Assembly (NCBI GenBank): GCA_018261935.1
Contig: JAGTRP010000031.1
Span: 1-33,766, forward strand
Source: Rhodocyclaceae bacterium
Lineage (GTDB): Bacteria; Pseudomonadota; Gammaproteobacteria; Burkholderiales; Rhodocyclaceae
DNA length: 33,766 nt
Direction: 5' to 3'
Shown in pieces: positions 17,753 through 26,231 of this stretch. Position numbers and translations under genes: made by a program. How positions within the stretch are numbered: the first letter of the stretch is position 1; every line of letters begins with the position of its first letter. The notes under the pieces were generated by a model. The model saw only the letters and a program-made list of their open reading frames with translations, did no database searches and was not told the origin of the DNA.

Positions 17753-19756
17753 ATGACCCAGGCTCGTCATCCCATGGCCGCTTCCCTGCGGGCGGCCGAT
17801 ACCGGCAAGGTGGTTTCCGCCCGGGAGGCGGTGCGCCTCATCCGCGACGGTGACACCATCGCCACCGGCGGCTTCGTCGGCATCGGCTTCCCGGAGAACA
17901 TCGCGGTCGCCCTGGAGCAGCGCTTCCTGGAAGGAGAGGAGGCTGATGCCCAGGGCCTCGGCAGCCCCCGCAACCTGACCCTGGTCTACGCGGCCGGCCA
18001 GGGGGACGGCCGGGAGCGGGGCCTCAACCACCTGGGCCACGATGGCCTGGTGGGGCGGGTCATCGGCGGTCACTGGGGCCTGGTGCCCAAGCTCCAGCAG
18101 TTGGCCGTCTCCGACCGCATCGAAGCCTACAACCTGCCCCAGGGGGTGATCAGTCACCTCTTCCGGGACATCGCCGCCGGCAAGCCCGGCACCCTGACCC
18201 GGGTGGGGCTGGGCACCTTCGTGGACCCCCGCTTCGGCGGCGGCAAGCTCAATGCCCGCACCACCGCCGACATCGTGCGGCTGATGGAGATCGACGGCGA
18301 GGAATACCTGTTCTACCGGGCTTTCCCCATCCACGTCGGCATCATCCGCGGCACCACCGCCGACCCGGACGGCAACATCACCATGGAAAAGGAGGCCCTG
18401 ACCCTGGAGGCCCAGGCCATCGCCATGGCGGCCCGCAACTCGGGGGGCATCGTCATCGCCCAGGTGGAGCGCATCGCCGATCGCGGCACCCTCAACGCCC
18501 GCCAAGTGAAGATTCCCGGCATCCTGGTGGACTGCGTGGTGGTGGCGGAAAAGCCCGAATACCACATGCAGACCTTCATCGAGCAGTACAGCCCGGCCTT
18601 TTCGGGGGAATTGCGGGTGCCGGCGTCGATGATTCCCGCCATGGCCATGAGCGAAAGGAAGATCATCGCCCGCCGGGCCGCCCTGGAGCTGAAGGCCAAC
18701 GCCGTGGTGAACCTGGGCATCGGCATGCCCGAAGGGGTGGCCAGCGTCGCCGCCGAGGAAAATATCATCGACCTCCTGACCCTCACCGCCGAGCCCGGGG
18801 TGGTGGGGGGCATCCCCGCCGGGGGCCTCAATTTCGGCGCCGCCATCAACACCCAGGCCATCATCGACCAGCCCAGCCAGTTCGACTTCTACGATGGCGG
18901 CGGCCTCGACATCGCCTTCCTGGGGCTGGCCCAGGCCGACCGGGAGGGCAACCTCAACGTCTCGAAATTCGGCCCGCGCCTGGCCGGGGCCGGGGGCTTC
19001 ATCAACATTTCCCAGAATGCCAAGAAGGTGGTCTTCGTCGGCACCTTCACCACCGGCGACCTGCAGATCGGCCTCGAAGGCGGAGATCTCCACATCCTCC
19101 AGGACGGCAAGGCGAAGAAATTCGTCTGGGAGGTGGAGCACCGCACCTTCAGCGGGTCCCAGGCCGCCAAGTGGGGCAAGGAAGTGCTCTACGTCACCGA
19201 GCGCTGCGTCTTCCGCCTGGGGACCGAGGGCCTGGAGCTGATCGAAATCGCCCCCGGGGTCGATCTCCAGAAGGACATCCTGAACCGGATGGATTTCGTC
19301 CCGGTCATGAAATCCCCGCCCCTCCTCATGGACCCCCGCATCTTCCGGGACGAGCCCATGGACATCCGCCCCCGGATGCTCGAAATCCCCCTGGCGGACC
19401 GGCTGACCTACGACCCCGGGCAGAACCTCTTCTTCGTCAATTTCGAGGGCCTCTCGATCCGCAGCGAGGACGACATCCTGTGCATCCAGCGGGAGGTGGA
19501 AAACCGGCTGGAGCCCCTGGGCTACAAGGTGAACGCCGTGGTCAATTACGACCGCTTCTCCATCCTGCCGGAGTTGGTCGAGGACTACATCGGCATGGTG
19601 AAGGGCCTCATGGACCGGCACTACAACGAGGTCACCCGCTACACGTCCAGCACCTTCCTGCGCATGAGGCTGGGGGAGGCGCTGACCCGGCGGGAGGTGG
19701 TGCCGCATATCTACGGGACTCGGGATGAGGCGCGAGCGCATCTTGGGGATGGGTAG
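17753..19756 (+). CDS. Fused acyl-CoA:acetate/3-ketoacid CoA-transferase with C-terminal extension
   Basis: The 667-residue protein fuses both CoA-transferase subunit domains. The alpha-like half (about 20-290) includes [19 protein letters not shown] and [14 protein letters not shown]. The beta-like half (about 300-535) includes [15 protein letters not shown] and the catalytic E347 in [11 protein letters not shown]. The Glu forms a glutamyl-CoA thioester in this family. It resembles single-chain propionate/acetoacetate CoA-transferases but has about 130 additional residues (about 540-667, [17 protein letters not shown], then helices), whose role I cannot assign. It is translated from a strong AAGGAG site and follows the permease, so the pair likely imports a short-chain acid and activates it to the CoA thioester. 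No dehydrogenase or thiolase follows. Confidence 0.93.
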   Translation: MTQARHPMAASLRAADTGKVVSAREAVRLIRDGDTIATGGFVGIGFPENIAVALEQRFLEGEEADAQGLGSPRNLTLVYAAGQGDGRERGLNHLGHDGLVGRVIGGHWGLVPKLQQLAVSDRIEAYNLPQGVISHLFRDIAAGKPGTLTRVGLGTFVDPRFGGGKLNARTTADIVRLMEIDGEEYLFYRAFPIHVGIIRGTTADPDGNITMEKEALTLEAQAIAMAARNSGGIVIAQVERIADRGTLNARQVKIPGILVDCVVVAEKPEYHMQTFIEQYSPAFSGELRVPASMIPAMAMSERKIIARRAALELKANAVVNLGIGMPEGVASVAAEENIIDLLTLTAEPGVVGGIPAGGLNFGAAINTQAIIDQPSQFDFYDGGGLDIAFLGLAQADREGNLNVSKFGPRLAGAGGFINISQNAKKVVFVGTFTTGDLQIGLEGGDLHILQDGKAKKFVWEVEHRTFSGSQAAKWGKEVLYVTERCVFRLGTEGLELIEIAPGVDLQKDILNRMDFVPVMKSPPLLMDPRIFRDEPMDIRPRMLEIPLADRLTYDPGQNLFFVNFEGLSIRSEDDILCIQREVENRLEPLGYKVNAVVNYDRFSILPELVEDYIGMVKGLMDRHYNEVTRYTSSTFLRMRLGEALTRREVVPHIYGTRDEARAHLGDG

Positions 19757-19800
19757 GGCGGCACATCCGCAGGACGCCACCCGCCCCCCGGAACCGCGTT

Positions 19801-19829
19801 TTCCCATTACCAACGTCAGAGGTTAAAAT
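19801..19829 (+). promoter_or_regulatory. Candidate sigma-70 promoter for the diguanylate cyclase gene
   Basis: TTCCCA (19801-19806) and TAAAAT (19824-19829) are separated by exactly 17 bases. The -10 matches TATAAT at 5 of 6 positions and the -35 matches TTGACA at 4 of 6. It lies in the 130-bp gap after the CoA-transferase gene, in an unusually AT-rich patch for this DNA, and would give a leader of about 50 bases before the ATG at 19887. Confidence 0.45.
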
Positions 19830-19843
19830 TGACCCCTAGGGCC

Positions 19844-19868
19844 TGGCGCTGAACCGCGTGCAGCGCCA
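19844..19868 (+). promoter_or_regulatory. 8-bp stem inverted repeat in the diguanylate cyclase leader
   Basis: TGGCGCTG (19844-19851) and CAGCGCCA (19861-19868) are perfect complements with a 9-base loop. They sit between the predicted transcription start and the ribosome-binding site AAGGGGAAG. The structure could affect translation or mRNA stability, or be an operator. It does not resemble a c-di-GMP riboswitch, being far too short. Confidence 0.45.
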
Positions 19869-19886
19869 AGGACCAAGGGGAAGAGA

Positions 19887-20906
19887 ATGGAGTATCGCGA
19901 CAGCGTCGAAAAAAGCGCGGAGTACCTCAGGCTGGCGCTGCCTTTGATGGCGAAGCAGGCTGCGGCGCTCCATCCCATCAGCTACGCCGTCTGGTACGAG
20001 TACGTCGGAGGCAGGAACTCGGCCCTCAAGGCCGCCATCGACGAATACCAGCAGAGCGGCAAGGTGCTCGACGAGAAGGCCACCTACGAGCTTTATTACA
20101 AGCATGTGGCACGCATCAGCGAGGAGGTTGCGCAGCGGGTCAGCGAGGGTTTCCAGCGGGTGATGGCGGACATGGCGAGGTCCGCCGCCAAGGCCGGCGA
20201 CCAGGCCGGCCAGTTCGGCAGCGCCCTGGAAAAATGGTCTGCGGACCTGACTTCGTCGGGTCCCGAGTCCAGCCTCGGCATCGAGGCGATTCTCGGCCTC
20301 ACCCGCAACATGCAGGGCTCCATCGTTTCCCTCAAGGGCCGCCTCGACGACAGCCGCCGGGAAATCGAGGAGTTGCGGCAGGAGGTGGTCCGGGCCCGGG
20401 AGGATGCCCTGGCCGACGGGCTGACCGGATTGGCGAACCGCCGCGGCTTCGACCTGGCGATCGCGGCCTGCCTGTCGGAATCCGATCCCAACGAGGCCGG
20501 CCCGAGCCTGCTGGTGGCCGACATCGACCACTTCAAGCGGGTCAATGACACCTATGGCCACCTTTTCGGGGACCGGGTGATCCGGGCCGTGGCGCAGGTT
20601 CTCAAGGCCAACGTCAAGGGCAAGGACACGGCCGCCCGCTACGGCGGCGAGGAATTCGTCGTCCTCCTGCCCGACACGCCCATCGAAGGGGCGCGGCAAC
20701 TGGCGGAAAAGATCCGCATGCTGGTGGAGAAATGCCGCATCAAGCGCAATGCCGACAACGAAGTGGTCGCCAATATCACCGTGTCTCTGGGGGTCGCCAG
20801 CCTCAAGCCCGGGGAATCGGCGGCCGATCTCGTTGCCCGCGCCGATGCCGCCCTCTATGAATCGAAGAATGGGGGCCGCAACCGGGTGACCGTCGCCAAG
20901 GGCTGA
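19887..20906 (+). CDS. Soluble diguanylate cyclase (GGDEF domain)
   Basis: The 339-residue protein has an N-terminal helical region (about 1-170, no membrane span; SYAVWYEYVGGRNSALKAAI resembles the N-terminal part of other soluble cyclases), a coiled coil, and a GGDEF domain from about 172 (DALADGLTGLANRRGF, ADIDHFKRVNDTYGHLFGD). The active-site motif is GGEEF (253-257), which is catalytically competent in this family and converts two GTP to c-di-GMP. The inhibitory I-site five residues upstream reads KGKD (244-247) instead of RxxD, so product inhibition may be weakened. It appears to be a single-gene unit with its own promoter and leader hairpin, and it converges with the peroxiredoxin gene 20 bases downstream. 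Confidence 0.94.
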   Translation: MEYRDSVEKSAEYLRLALPLMAKQAAALHPISYAVWYEYVGGRNSALKAAIDEYQQSGKVLDEKATYELYYKHVARISEEVAQRVSEGFQRVMADMARSAAKAGDQAGQFGSALEKWSADLTSSGPESSLGIEAILGLTRNMQGSIVSLKGRLDDSRREIEELRQEVVRAREDALADGLTGLANRRGFDLAIAACLSESDPNEAGPSLLVADIDHFKRVNDTYGHLFGDRVIRAVAQVLKANVKGKDTAARYGGEEFVVLLPDTPIEGARQLAEKIRMLVEKCRIKRNADNEVVANITVSLGVASLKPGESAADLVARADAALYESKNGGRNRVTVAKG

Positions 20907-20926
20907 GCTTTCGCCCTGATCGGGAG

Positions 20927-21475
20927 TCAGACTTCCGTGGTGTATTCGCCCCGGGCCGGGTAGTCGTTGGCCAGGGCGAAATCGACGGCACCCAATAGAT
21001 CCCGGAACTGTGGGCGGGCAAAGGGCATCGTCTGGACGGCGCCGTAATAGAGCGTGCCATCCGGCTTGATGATGAACACCCCCGGTTCGCTGAACAACGG
21101 CGGCTCTTCGATGCCAATCGAGGTTTTTCCCCGGGATGCGCTGATATACAGGCCCCACTGCCGGGCGGATCTAAGGCTCAGGCCATATCCGATCTTCAGT
21201 CCGCCGGACCCGAGCTTCTCCGCCATCGCCCGGCCGCGTGCCTCATCGTCGCTGCTGACCGCCACGACCTGAACGCCCCGCTGCTCAAATTCCGGCACAA
21301 GGCGCCCCAGTTCGATCAGGTATTTCGCGCAGATAGGGCAATGCAGGCCGCGATAGAAGACGATGAGGTCAAAGGCTTCCCCCGGCGCGGCGCCCAAGAC
21401 GAAGCGGCCGCCGTCCGTCAGGGGCACATTTAGGGCGGGAACGGGGTAGCGGGGTAACAGGGCTCGGGCATTCAT
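20927..21475 (-). CDS. Peroxiredoxin-like (AhpC/TSA-type) thioredoxin-fold protein
   Basis: The 182-residue product has the thioredoxin-like fold of the AhpC/TSA superfamily. The motif FYRGLHCPICAKYL (Cys-46 and Cys-49) gives a CxxC arrangement typical of the peroxiredoxin-like/redoxin group rather than classical 2-Cys Prx. Later blocks VQVVAVSSDDE and PGVFIIKPDGTLYY also fit. It likely reduces peroxides or disulfides using thioredoxin-type electrons. No signal peptide is visible. The start at 21475 has an excellent AAGGAG site 8 bases upstream, though the frame stays open further. It is divergently transcribed from the AraC-type regulator gene at 21610, which probably controls it. Confidence 0.9.
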   Translation of the reverse strand: MNARALLPRYPVPALNVPLTDGGRFVLGAAPGEAFDLIVFYRGLHCPICAKYLIELGRLVPEFEQRGVQVVAVSSDDEARGRAMAEKLGSGGLKIGYGLSLRSARQWGLYISASRGKTSIGIEEPPLFSEPGVFIIKPDGTLYYGAVQTMPFARPQFRDLLGAVDFALANDYPARGEYTTEV

Positions 21476-21609
21476 TTGCGGCTCCTTTCGATTGGGATCA
21501 CCCATCCAGTCGGTTGTTGGCGTGGTCTGGAGGAGTGCATCCCCCTGGCAGCGGAATCTTGGCGTACGATAAGCAGTCAGCAGTTCGTGAATGTTTGCAA
21601 TTCGTACAA

Positions 21610-22503
21610 ATGATCTCCACGCCTCGCCTTGATCGGCTTTCGGCCCTGCTGGAAGGGCTTGCACCTCGAGTTGAGGTGGTCGATCCCGCCATTCAGGCAG
21701 GGGGCATCCGCATCGAGGCTTCCTCCGGATCCTTTCTCCACATCTATCTGGTCGTCACCGGCTTCGTCCGCCTGCGCTTGTCCGACGCGACGGCCATGGG
21801 GATCGGCGCGCCGGCCATCGTCGTTTGCCGGGCGGATGTGGGGCATTCCCTGCGCATTGAGGACTCCATGGCGCCTGCATCGGTCATGGGCGCAAAGGCG
21901 TTCATGGACGGGCCGGTTGCCGCGCTGTTCCTCGGCGAATTCGCAGCGCCCCTGGTCGTGTCCCTCGATGCGGCGGACTCCCTGCTCGGCCACGTCGTCG
22001 GCTTGATCTCGTCGGAACTCCTGGATCCCCGTTGCGGCCAGCCCGCCCTCTTTAACCGGGCCGGGGATATCCTTTTCATCGGCCTCCTGCGGCAATTGGT
22101 CGCACACCCGAGAACCCAGGATGGCCTGTTCAACGGACTGGCCGATCCACGGATTGCCCGGGCGCTGGTCGCAATGCACACGTCGCCGCAACGGGACTGG
22201 ACCCTCGAACGGTTGGCGGATGAAGCTGGAATGTCCCGCACATCGTTTGCGGTCAGGTTCCGGGACGTGATGAGGACCTCGCCCGGCAAGTACCTGGGCA
22301 GGCTGCGGTTATTGATCGCCCGGCGGGTCGTGGAGTCCGGGCTCGGCCTGAAGCGGGCCGCCAGGGAGTCCGGGTACGCGAGCCCGGCAGCCCTGTCGCG
22401 CGCCTTGTCGCGGGCGGCGCAGCAAGGCGCCTCACTTCCCGAAACGCAAGGTGTAGAAGAGGTCGATGGCGTTGTCGCTGCCGGCCCGCCCCACCACCGA
22501 TAG
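21610..22503 (+). CDS. AraC-family transcriptional regulator
   Basis: The 297-residue protein has an N-terminal cupin-like sensing domain of the type found in peroxide/redoxin-linked AraC regulators (SFLHIYLVVTGFVRLRL, PAIVVCRADVGHSL). Its C-terminal AraC DNA-binding region is at about 178-270, with DWTLERLADEAGMSRTSFAVRF and the second helix-turn-helix GLKRAARESGYASPAALSRAL. After about residue 268 the sequence leaves the family pattern, and the last 23 residues (from about 275) are read through the 3' end of the opposing tamB gene, so the C-terminus seems rebuilt. The ATG at 21610 is used; the frame is open further upstream but that would enter the shared promoter region. The gene reads less GC-rich than its neighbours. 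Confidence 0.88.
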   Translation: MISTPRLDRLSALLEGLAPRVEVVDPAIQAGGIRIEASSGSFLHIYLVVTGFVRLRLSDATAMGIGAPAIVVCRADVGHSLRIEDSMAPASVMGAKAFMDGPVAALFLGEFAAPLVVSLDAADSLLGHVVGLISSELLDPRCGQPALFNRAGDILFIGLLRQLVAHPRTQDGLFNGLADPRIARALVAMHTSPQRDWTLERLADEAGMSRTSFAVRFRDVMRTSPGKYLGRLRLLIARRVVESGLGLKRAARESGYASPAALSRALSRAAQQGASLPETQGVEEVDGVVAAGPPHHR

Positions 22504-25500
22504 CCGGCGGCTCAGGTTGACCGTGAGCTTGACGATGTTCTCGGTCCGGCCCAGGGCCTGCTCGTAGGACAGGAGCACATTGGCGGCCAGGCGCTTGCTG
22601 ACGGTGACGATCTGGTCGCCGGTGGTGCCCGGCGTGATGCCGGGAGCGGTGCTGTAGGCGCTGCCACCGGCTACCCGGCTGGTGGCCTGGAGCGTGCCCG
22701 TGTCGCTGATGCTGCCTTGGCGCACGCCAAATTCCTCGACGCCGAAGCGCCGCTCCAACTGCTGCACGACGCCCCCCGATGAGTTCCGGCCGAGGATGCT
22801 GCTGGCGGCGGCCACCAGGGTCGAGGCATCGCCGCCGCCGATCTGCTCCGAGCCGTGGCCCAGAACCAGCCAGGAAAGCTTTTCCGCCTCCGGCAACTCC
22901 GGGTCGGAGACGAGCCGCACCACCGGCTTCTTCACCGTCCCCGTCACCTCCACCCCGGGTTCCACCGGCAGGCCCCGGCGCACCGCCCGGACGTTGAGGC
23001 CCGGGTTGTCCACGAAGCCCTGGAAATTGACGATGCCCCGGGTCACCGCCAGCGTTTGCCCGTAGGCGTCGAACTTGCCGCCCACGGTCCGGATGGTGCC
23101 GGTGGCCCGGGGCAGGTCCCGGCCGGAGGCCTTGACGTGGACGCTGCCGGCCAGGCGGCTCTCGAGCCCGGCGCCGGAAAAGTGGAAATCCGGGCCGGCA
23201 TCGATCTCGACATCGAGGTCGAGCTTCGGGCGGGTGGCCGGGGGGCGGCCTGCCGTCCGGATCACCACGTCGTCGGAAAGCCGGGGCATGCCCAGGCTCG
23301 CCAGCTCCCAGTAGCCCGCATCCACCTGCAGTTTTCCCTCCGCCGCCAGGACTGCCCCCTGCCAGTGCAGCCGTCCGCCGCCGGAGACGGCCACCCACTC
23401 GTCCGGCTGCTGGAGGATGCCGACCCGGTCCAGGCGCAGGTCGAGGAATCCCCTCTCCGGGCTGGCGGCGCGGCCGGGGCCCCCCAGTCCGATCTCCCCC
23501 TTGATCTCCAGCCGGCCGGGGGTGGCCGTCAGGGCGGCGGGCGTGTTGGGGGAGCGCTGCAGGGCCGGCGGCAGGGGCCGCAGCCGGCTGTCGAAGGCCA
23601 GGGTCGCCACCCGCAGCCGGTCGCCGGCGAGGTCGGCCTGCAGCTTGCCGTTTTCCAGCTGCAGAGCCCGGCTCGGGATGCGCAGCCCCAGCCCCGTGCC
23701 CTGCATCTGGCCGCTGAGCAGGGGACGGGCCGGGGTGCCGGCAAGCAGGAGATTTCCCTGGAGCCGGCCGGCCGTGCGCCAATCTTCCCCGAGGAGCGGC
23801 CCCAGCCAGGCCACGTCGGCGGCGGCGAGATCCAGCCGGCCCTGCCACGGGGCCTCCTGGGCGAGCCGCCAGGCCCCCTGGAGGCGGGCTTCCAGGCGGG
23901 CGTCGATTTTCCCCAGCCGTTCGCCGGCGCCGCTCGCTTCCGCCTGCAGTCGGCCCCGGGCGGCGCTGGCCAGGAGGCGGCTCCGCCATTCCGCTCCGGC
24001 CAGTTCCGCCGGGCCCAGGGCCCATTCGCCGCTCCCCAGGCGTAGCGGGGCCGGCTGGAGGAGGCGGAGGTTCTGGCTGGGGTCCGCCGCGGTCAGGGTC
24101 CCTTGTTCGAGTTGGCCGCTCCAGAAGGTCACCCCGCCTCTTTCAGCCAGGCCGCCGGCAGCGGCGAGGGTCAGCCGGCGCTGGCCGGCCAGCGCCGCGG
24201 CGGCCCGCAGGGTATGGCGGGCTCGGCTGCCTTCGGCATGGACCGAGACCTCCTGGGCGGCATCGGGGCGTTCCGCCAGGTCCACGGCGGCGATGCGCAG
24301 GTCGAGGCGCAGGGGATCGCCGGCCCGGGCGCCGCTTTCCCCCTCGGCCTCCAGGCCGCGGATGAGGCCGCCGCCGGGCAGGCCCAGGCGCTCCGCCTGC
24401 AGTCGGCCGCCGAAGGCCGGCGCCGCCGGGGTGCCGGCCAGCCGCAGCTGACCCCGCAGCCCGCCCGCGATGCCGTACGGACCGAGGGTGGGAGCGTCGA
24501 TGAGGATAGCCAGGCTATCCCCCGGCCGCCCGAAGGCGCCATGGGCCTCCAGGCGGTTGGGGCCGGCAACCAGGCGCACCTCGGCCCTGCGCACCGTCGG
24601 CCAGGCGATATCCACCTCCCCCCGGCCGCCCAGGGGCTGGCCCTTGAAGCGGCTGTCGCCGAGGACGAAGCGCAGGGCCAGCGCCGGCCGGGGCTGCAGG
24701 GTGCCGGCCGCGGTGAAGGTGGCGTTGAGGCTGGCCGCCGGCACCTGGGCGAAGCGGCTGGGGTCGAAGCGGGCCAGTTCCCCGTCGGCCTCGAAACGGT
24801 AGGCGGCGTCGAGGTCCAGGTGGCCCCGGGCCTGGAGCCGGGCCGGTCCGGCACCGAGTTGCAGGCTGGCGATGTCGACCCGCTCGCCCCGGCGGGTGAG
24901 GCGGGCGGCGAGGCGGAATTGGGGATCGGTCAGGTCCGCGGCCAGGGATTGTTCCGCCGGGCCGATGCGCAGGTTGATGGGGCCTGCGAGGCGGGTGGGC
25001 CGCAGGCGGGGATGTAGGGTCGCGGCATCGAGCCGGCTGGCCGTCAGTTCCAGATCCAGTTGGCGGCCTGCCAGCCGCCCCTGGCCGGCGAGGCTGCCGC
25101 CCCCGGCCAGGGCGGCGGAAAGGCCGCTGAAGGTGATGACTTCCCCCCGCCAGTCCGCCCGGCCGCTGAGCCGCTCCACGGGCAGGCGCCGGGCGTCGAT
25201 CGGACCGGGGGCGCGGTTGATGACGCTGAAGGGGCCGCTCACCGTCCATTCCGCCGCCCGCCGGGGCAGGAGGTCGGCGTCCAGGTCGAGGGTGGCGCCG
25301 GGGGCGCCCGGGAGCCAGGTGGCCGGGTCAAACCCCCGCAGGTGCACCTGCAGGCGCTGGAAGGGCTGGGGTTCAAAGGGGGTGGCCAGGGCCGCCAGCC
25401 GGCCTTGCAGGGCGCCGCCCGCCTGGCCGGCGATATCGATGGCGGCGAGCCGGCCGCCGGCCTCCAGGGTCAGGGAGAAGGGATGGCCCTCCAGTTGCCC

Positions 25501-26130
25501 GGCGGCGCTGCCGGTGGCGGAAAGGGGAAAGGGCGCATCGCCCTCCAGTTCGGCATCGACGGCGAGGCCGACCGGGCCGGCCCGGGCCCGCAGCCCGGTC
25601 AAGCGATGGCGGACGCCGTCGCTCGTAAAGCCGCCGGCGACGTCCTCGGCCAGCAAGGTGCCGCCCCTTTCCAGGCGACCGATGCGGAACTCCCCGATGC
25701 GGGCGGCCAGGGGCAGGCGCAGGCTGGCGGGGAGGGCAAGGGGCTCGGAAGCCGGCGCCGTTTCGATCCGGAGGTTGGCGGCGGCGAGGCGGGCGATGTC
25801 CAGGCGGCGGTGCCTCAGGGCCGCCGGGGACCAATCGACGTTGGCATCCTTGATGCGCACCGTCATGCCGGGCTGGTGCCAGACGGCTTCCTCCAGCTCG
25901 AAAGGGCCGGCCAGGACGCCGCCGGCGGGGACCAGCCGCAGCCGTCCGCCGCTCACGGCAGAGGCCAGGGTGCAGAAGGCCCGGAAGCCGCTCTCCGTGG
26001 TGGCCAGCCAGACAGGGGCGCCGGCGGCCAGGAGGAGGGCCGCCAGCCCGACGAGGGCGAGGGGCCGGAGCCGGCGGCGTGGGGGCGGGGGCGGCTCGGG
26101 AGGCGTAGGGGAGGTGTTGCTGTTGTCCAT
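22432..26130 (-). CDS. tamB: TamB-family translocation/assembly module protein
   Basis: The 1232-residue protein has a Pro-rich N-terminus, one membrane span at about 22-43 (LRPLALVGLAALLLAAGAPVWL) and a very long periplasmic region of repetitive beta strands. The C-terminal block is the conserved TamB/DUF490 domain, with GTIRTVGGKFDAYGQTLAVTRG, GIVNFQGFVDNPGLNVRAVR, KLSWLVLGHG and the terminal DLFYTLRFGK. TamB proteins are anchored in the inner membrane and span the periplasm toward the outer membrane, where they aid outer-membrane protein insertion with TamA or move phospholipids. No tamA lies immediately upstream; the gene before it encodes a GGDEF/EAL protein. The start at 26130 removes a 13-residue upstream extension and has a weak AGAGG site. 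Its 3' end overlaps the convergent araC-type gene by 72 bases. Confidence 0.94.
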   Translation of the reverse strand: MDNSNTSPTPPEPPPPPRRRLRPLALVGLAALLLAAGAPVWLATTESGFRAFCTLASAVSGGRLRLVPAGGVLAGPFELEEAVWHQPGMTVRIKDANVDWSPAALRHRRLDIARLAAANLRIETAPASEPLALPASLRLPLAARIGEFRIGRLERGGTLLAEDVAGGFTSDGVRHRLTGLRARAGPVGLAVDAELEGDAPFPLSATGSAAGQLEGHPFSLTLEAGGRLAAIDIAGQAGGALQGRLAALATPFEPQPFQRLQVHLRGFDPATWLPGAPGATLDLDADLLPRRAAEWTVSGPFSVINRAPGPIDARRLPVERLSGRADWRGEVITFSGLSAALAGGGSLAGQGRLAGRQLDLELTASRLDAATLHPRLRPTRLAGPINLRIGPAEQSLAADLTDPQFRLAARLTRRGERVDIASLQLGAGPARLQARGHLDLDAAYRFEADGELARFDPSRFAQVPAASLNATFTAAGTLQPRPALALRFVLGDSRFKGQPLGGRGEVDIAWPTVRRAEVRLVAGPNRLEAHGAFGRPGDSLAILIDAPTLGPYGIAGGLRGQLRLAGTPAAPAFGGRLQAERLGLPGGGLIRGLEAEGESGARAGDPLRLDLRIAAVDLAERPDAAQEVSVHAEGSRARHTLRAAAALAGQRRLTLAAAGGLAERGGVTFWSGQLEQGTLTAADPSQNLRLLQPAPLRLGSGEWALGPAELAGAEWRSRLLASAARGRLQAEASGAGERLGKIDARLEARLQGAWRLAQEAPWQGRLDLAAADVAWLGPLLGEDWRTAGRLQGNLLLAGTPARPLLSGQMQGTGLGLRIPSRALQLENGKLQADLAGDRLRVATLAFDSRLRPLPPALQRSPNTPAALTATPGRLEIKGEIGLGGPGRAASPERGFLDLRLDRVGILQQPDEWVAVSGGGRLHWQGAVLAAEGKLQVDAGYWELASLGMPRLSDDVVIRTAGRPPATRPKLDLDVEIDAGPDFHFSGAGLESRLAGSVHVKASGRDLPRATGTIRTVGGKFDAYGQTLAVTRGIVNFQGFVDNPGLNVRAVRRGLPVEPGVEVTGTVKKPVVRLVSDPELPEAEKLSWLVLGHGSEQIGGGDASTLVAAASSILGRNSSGGVVQQLERRFGVEEFGVRQGSISDTGTLQATSRVAGGSAYSTAPGITPGTTGDQIVTVSKRLAANVLLSYEQALGRTENIVKLTVNLSRRLSVVGRAGSDNAIDLFYTLRFGK

Positions 26131-26231
26131 GCCTCTGGTACCCCAACCAGGGGCCGGAGTTCCTGGCAAAGGCTATCCGCGGCTCCTGGACAGGACTCCG
26201 TCGCCAAACCCGTGAAGGACGTGACTGGCGG

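Noticed and set aside
16151-19813. A 1,220-codon open frame on the minus strand opposite the permease and CoA-transferase
   Set aside because: Same artefact: low-complexity His, Asp and Gly composition, no start signal, and the plus strand encodes clear proteins.
19830-19886. c-di-GMP riboswitch in the cyclase leader
   Set aside because: The leader is only about 50 bases with one simple stem and lacks the multi-helix architecture of known c-di-GMP riboswitches.
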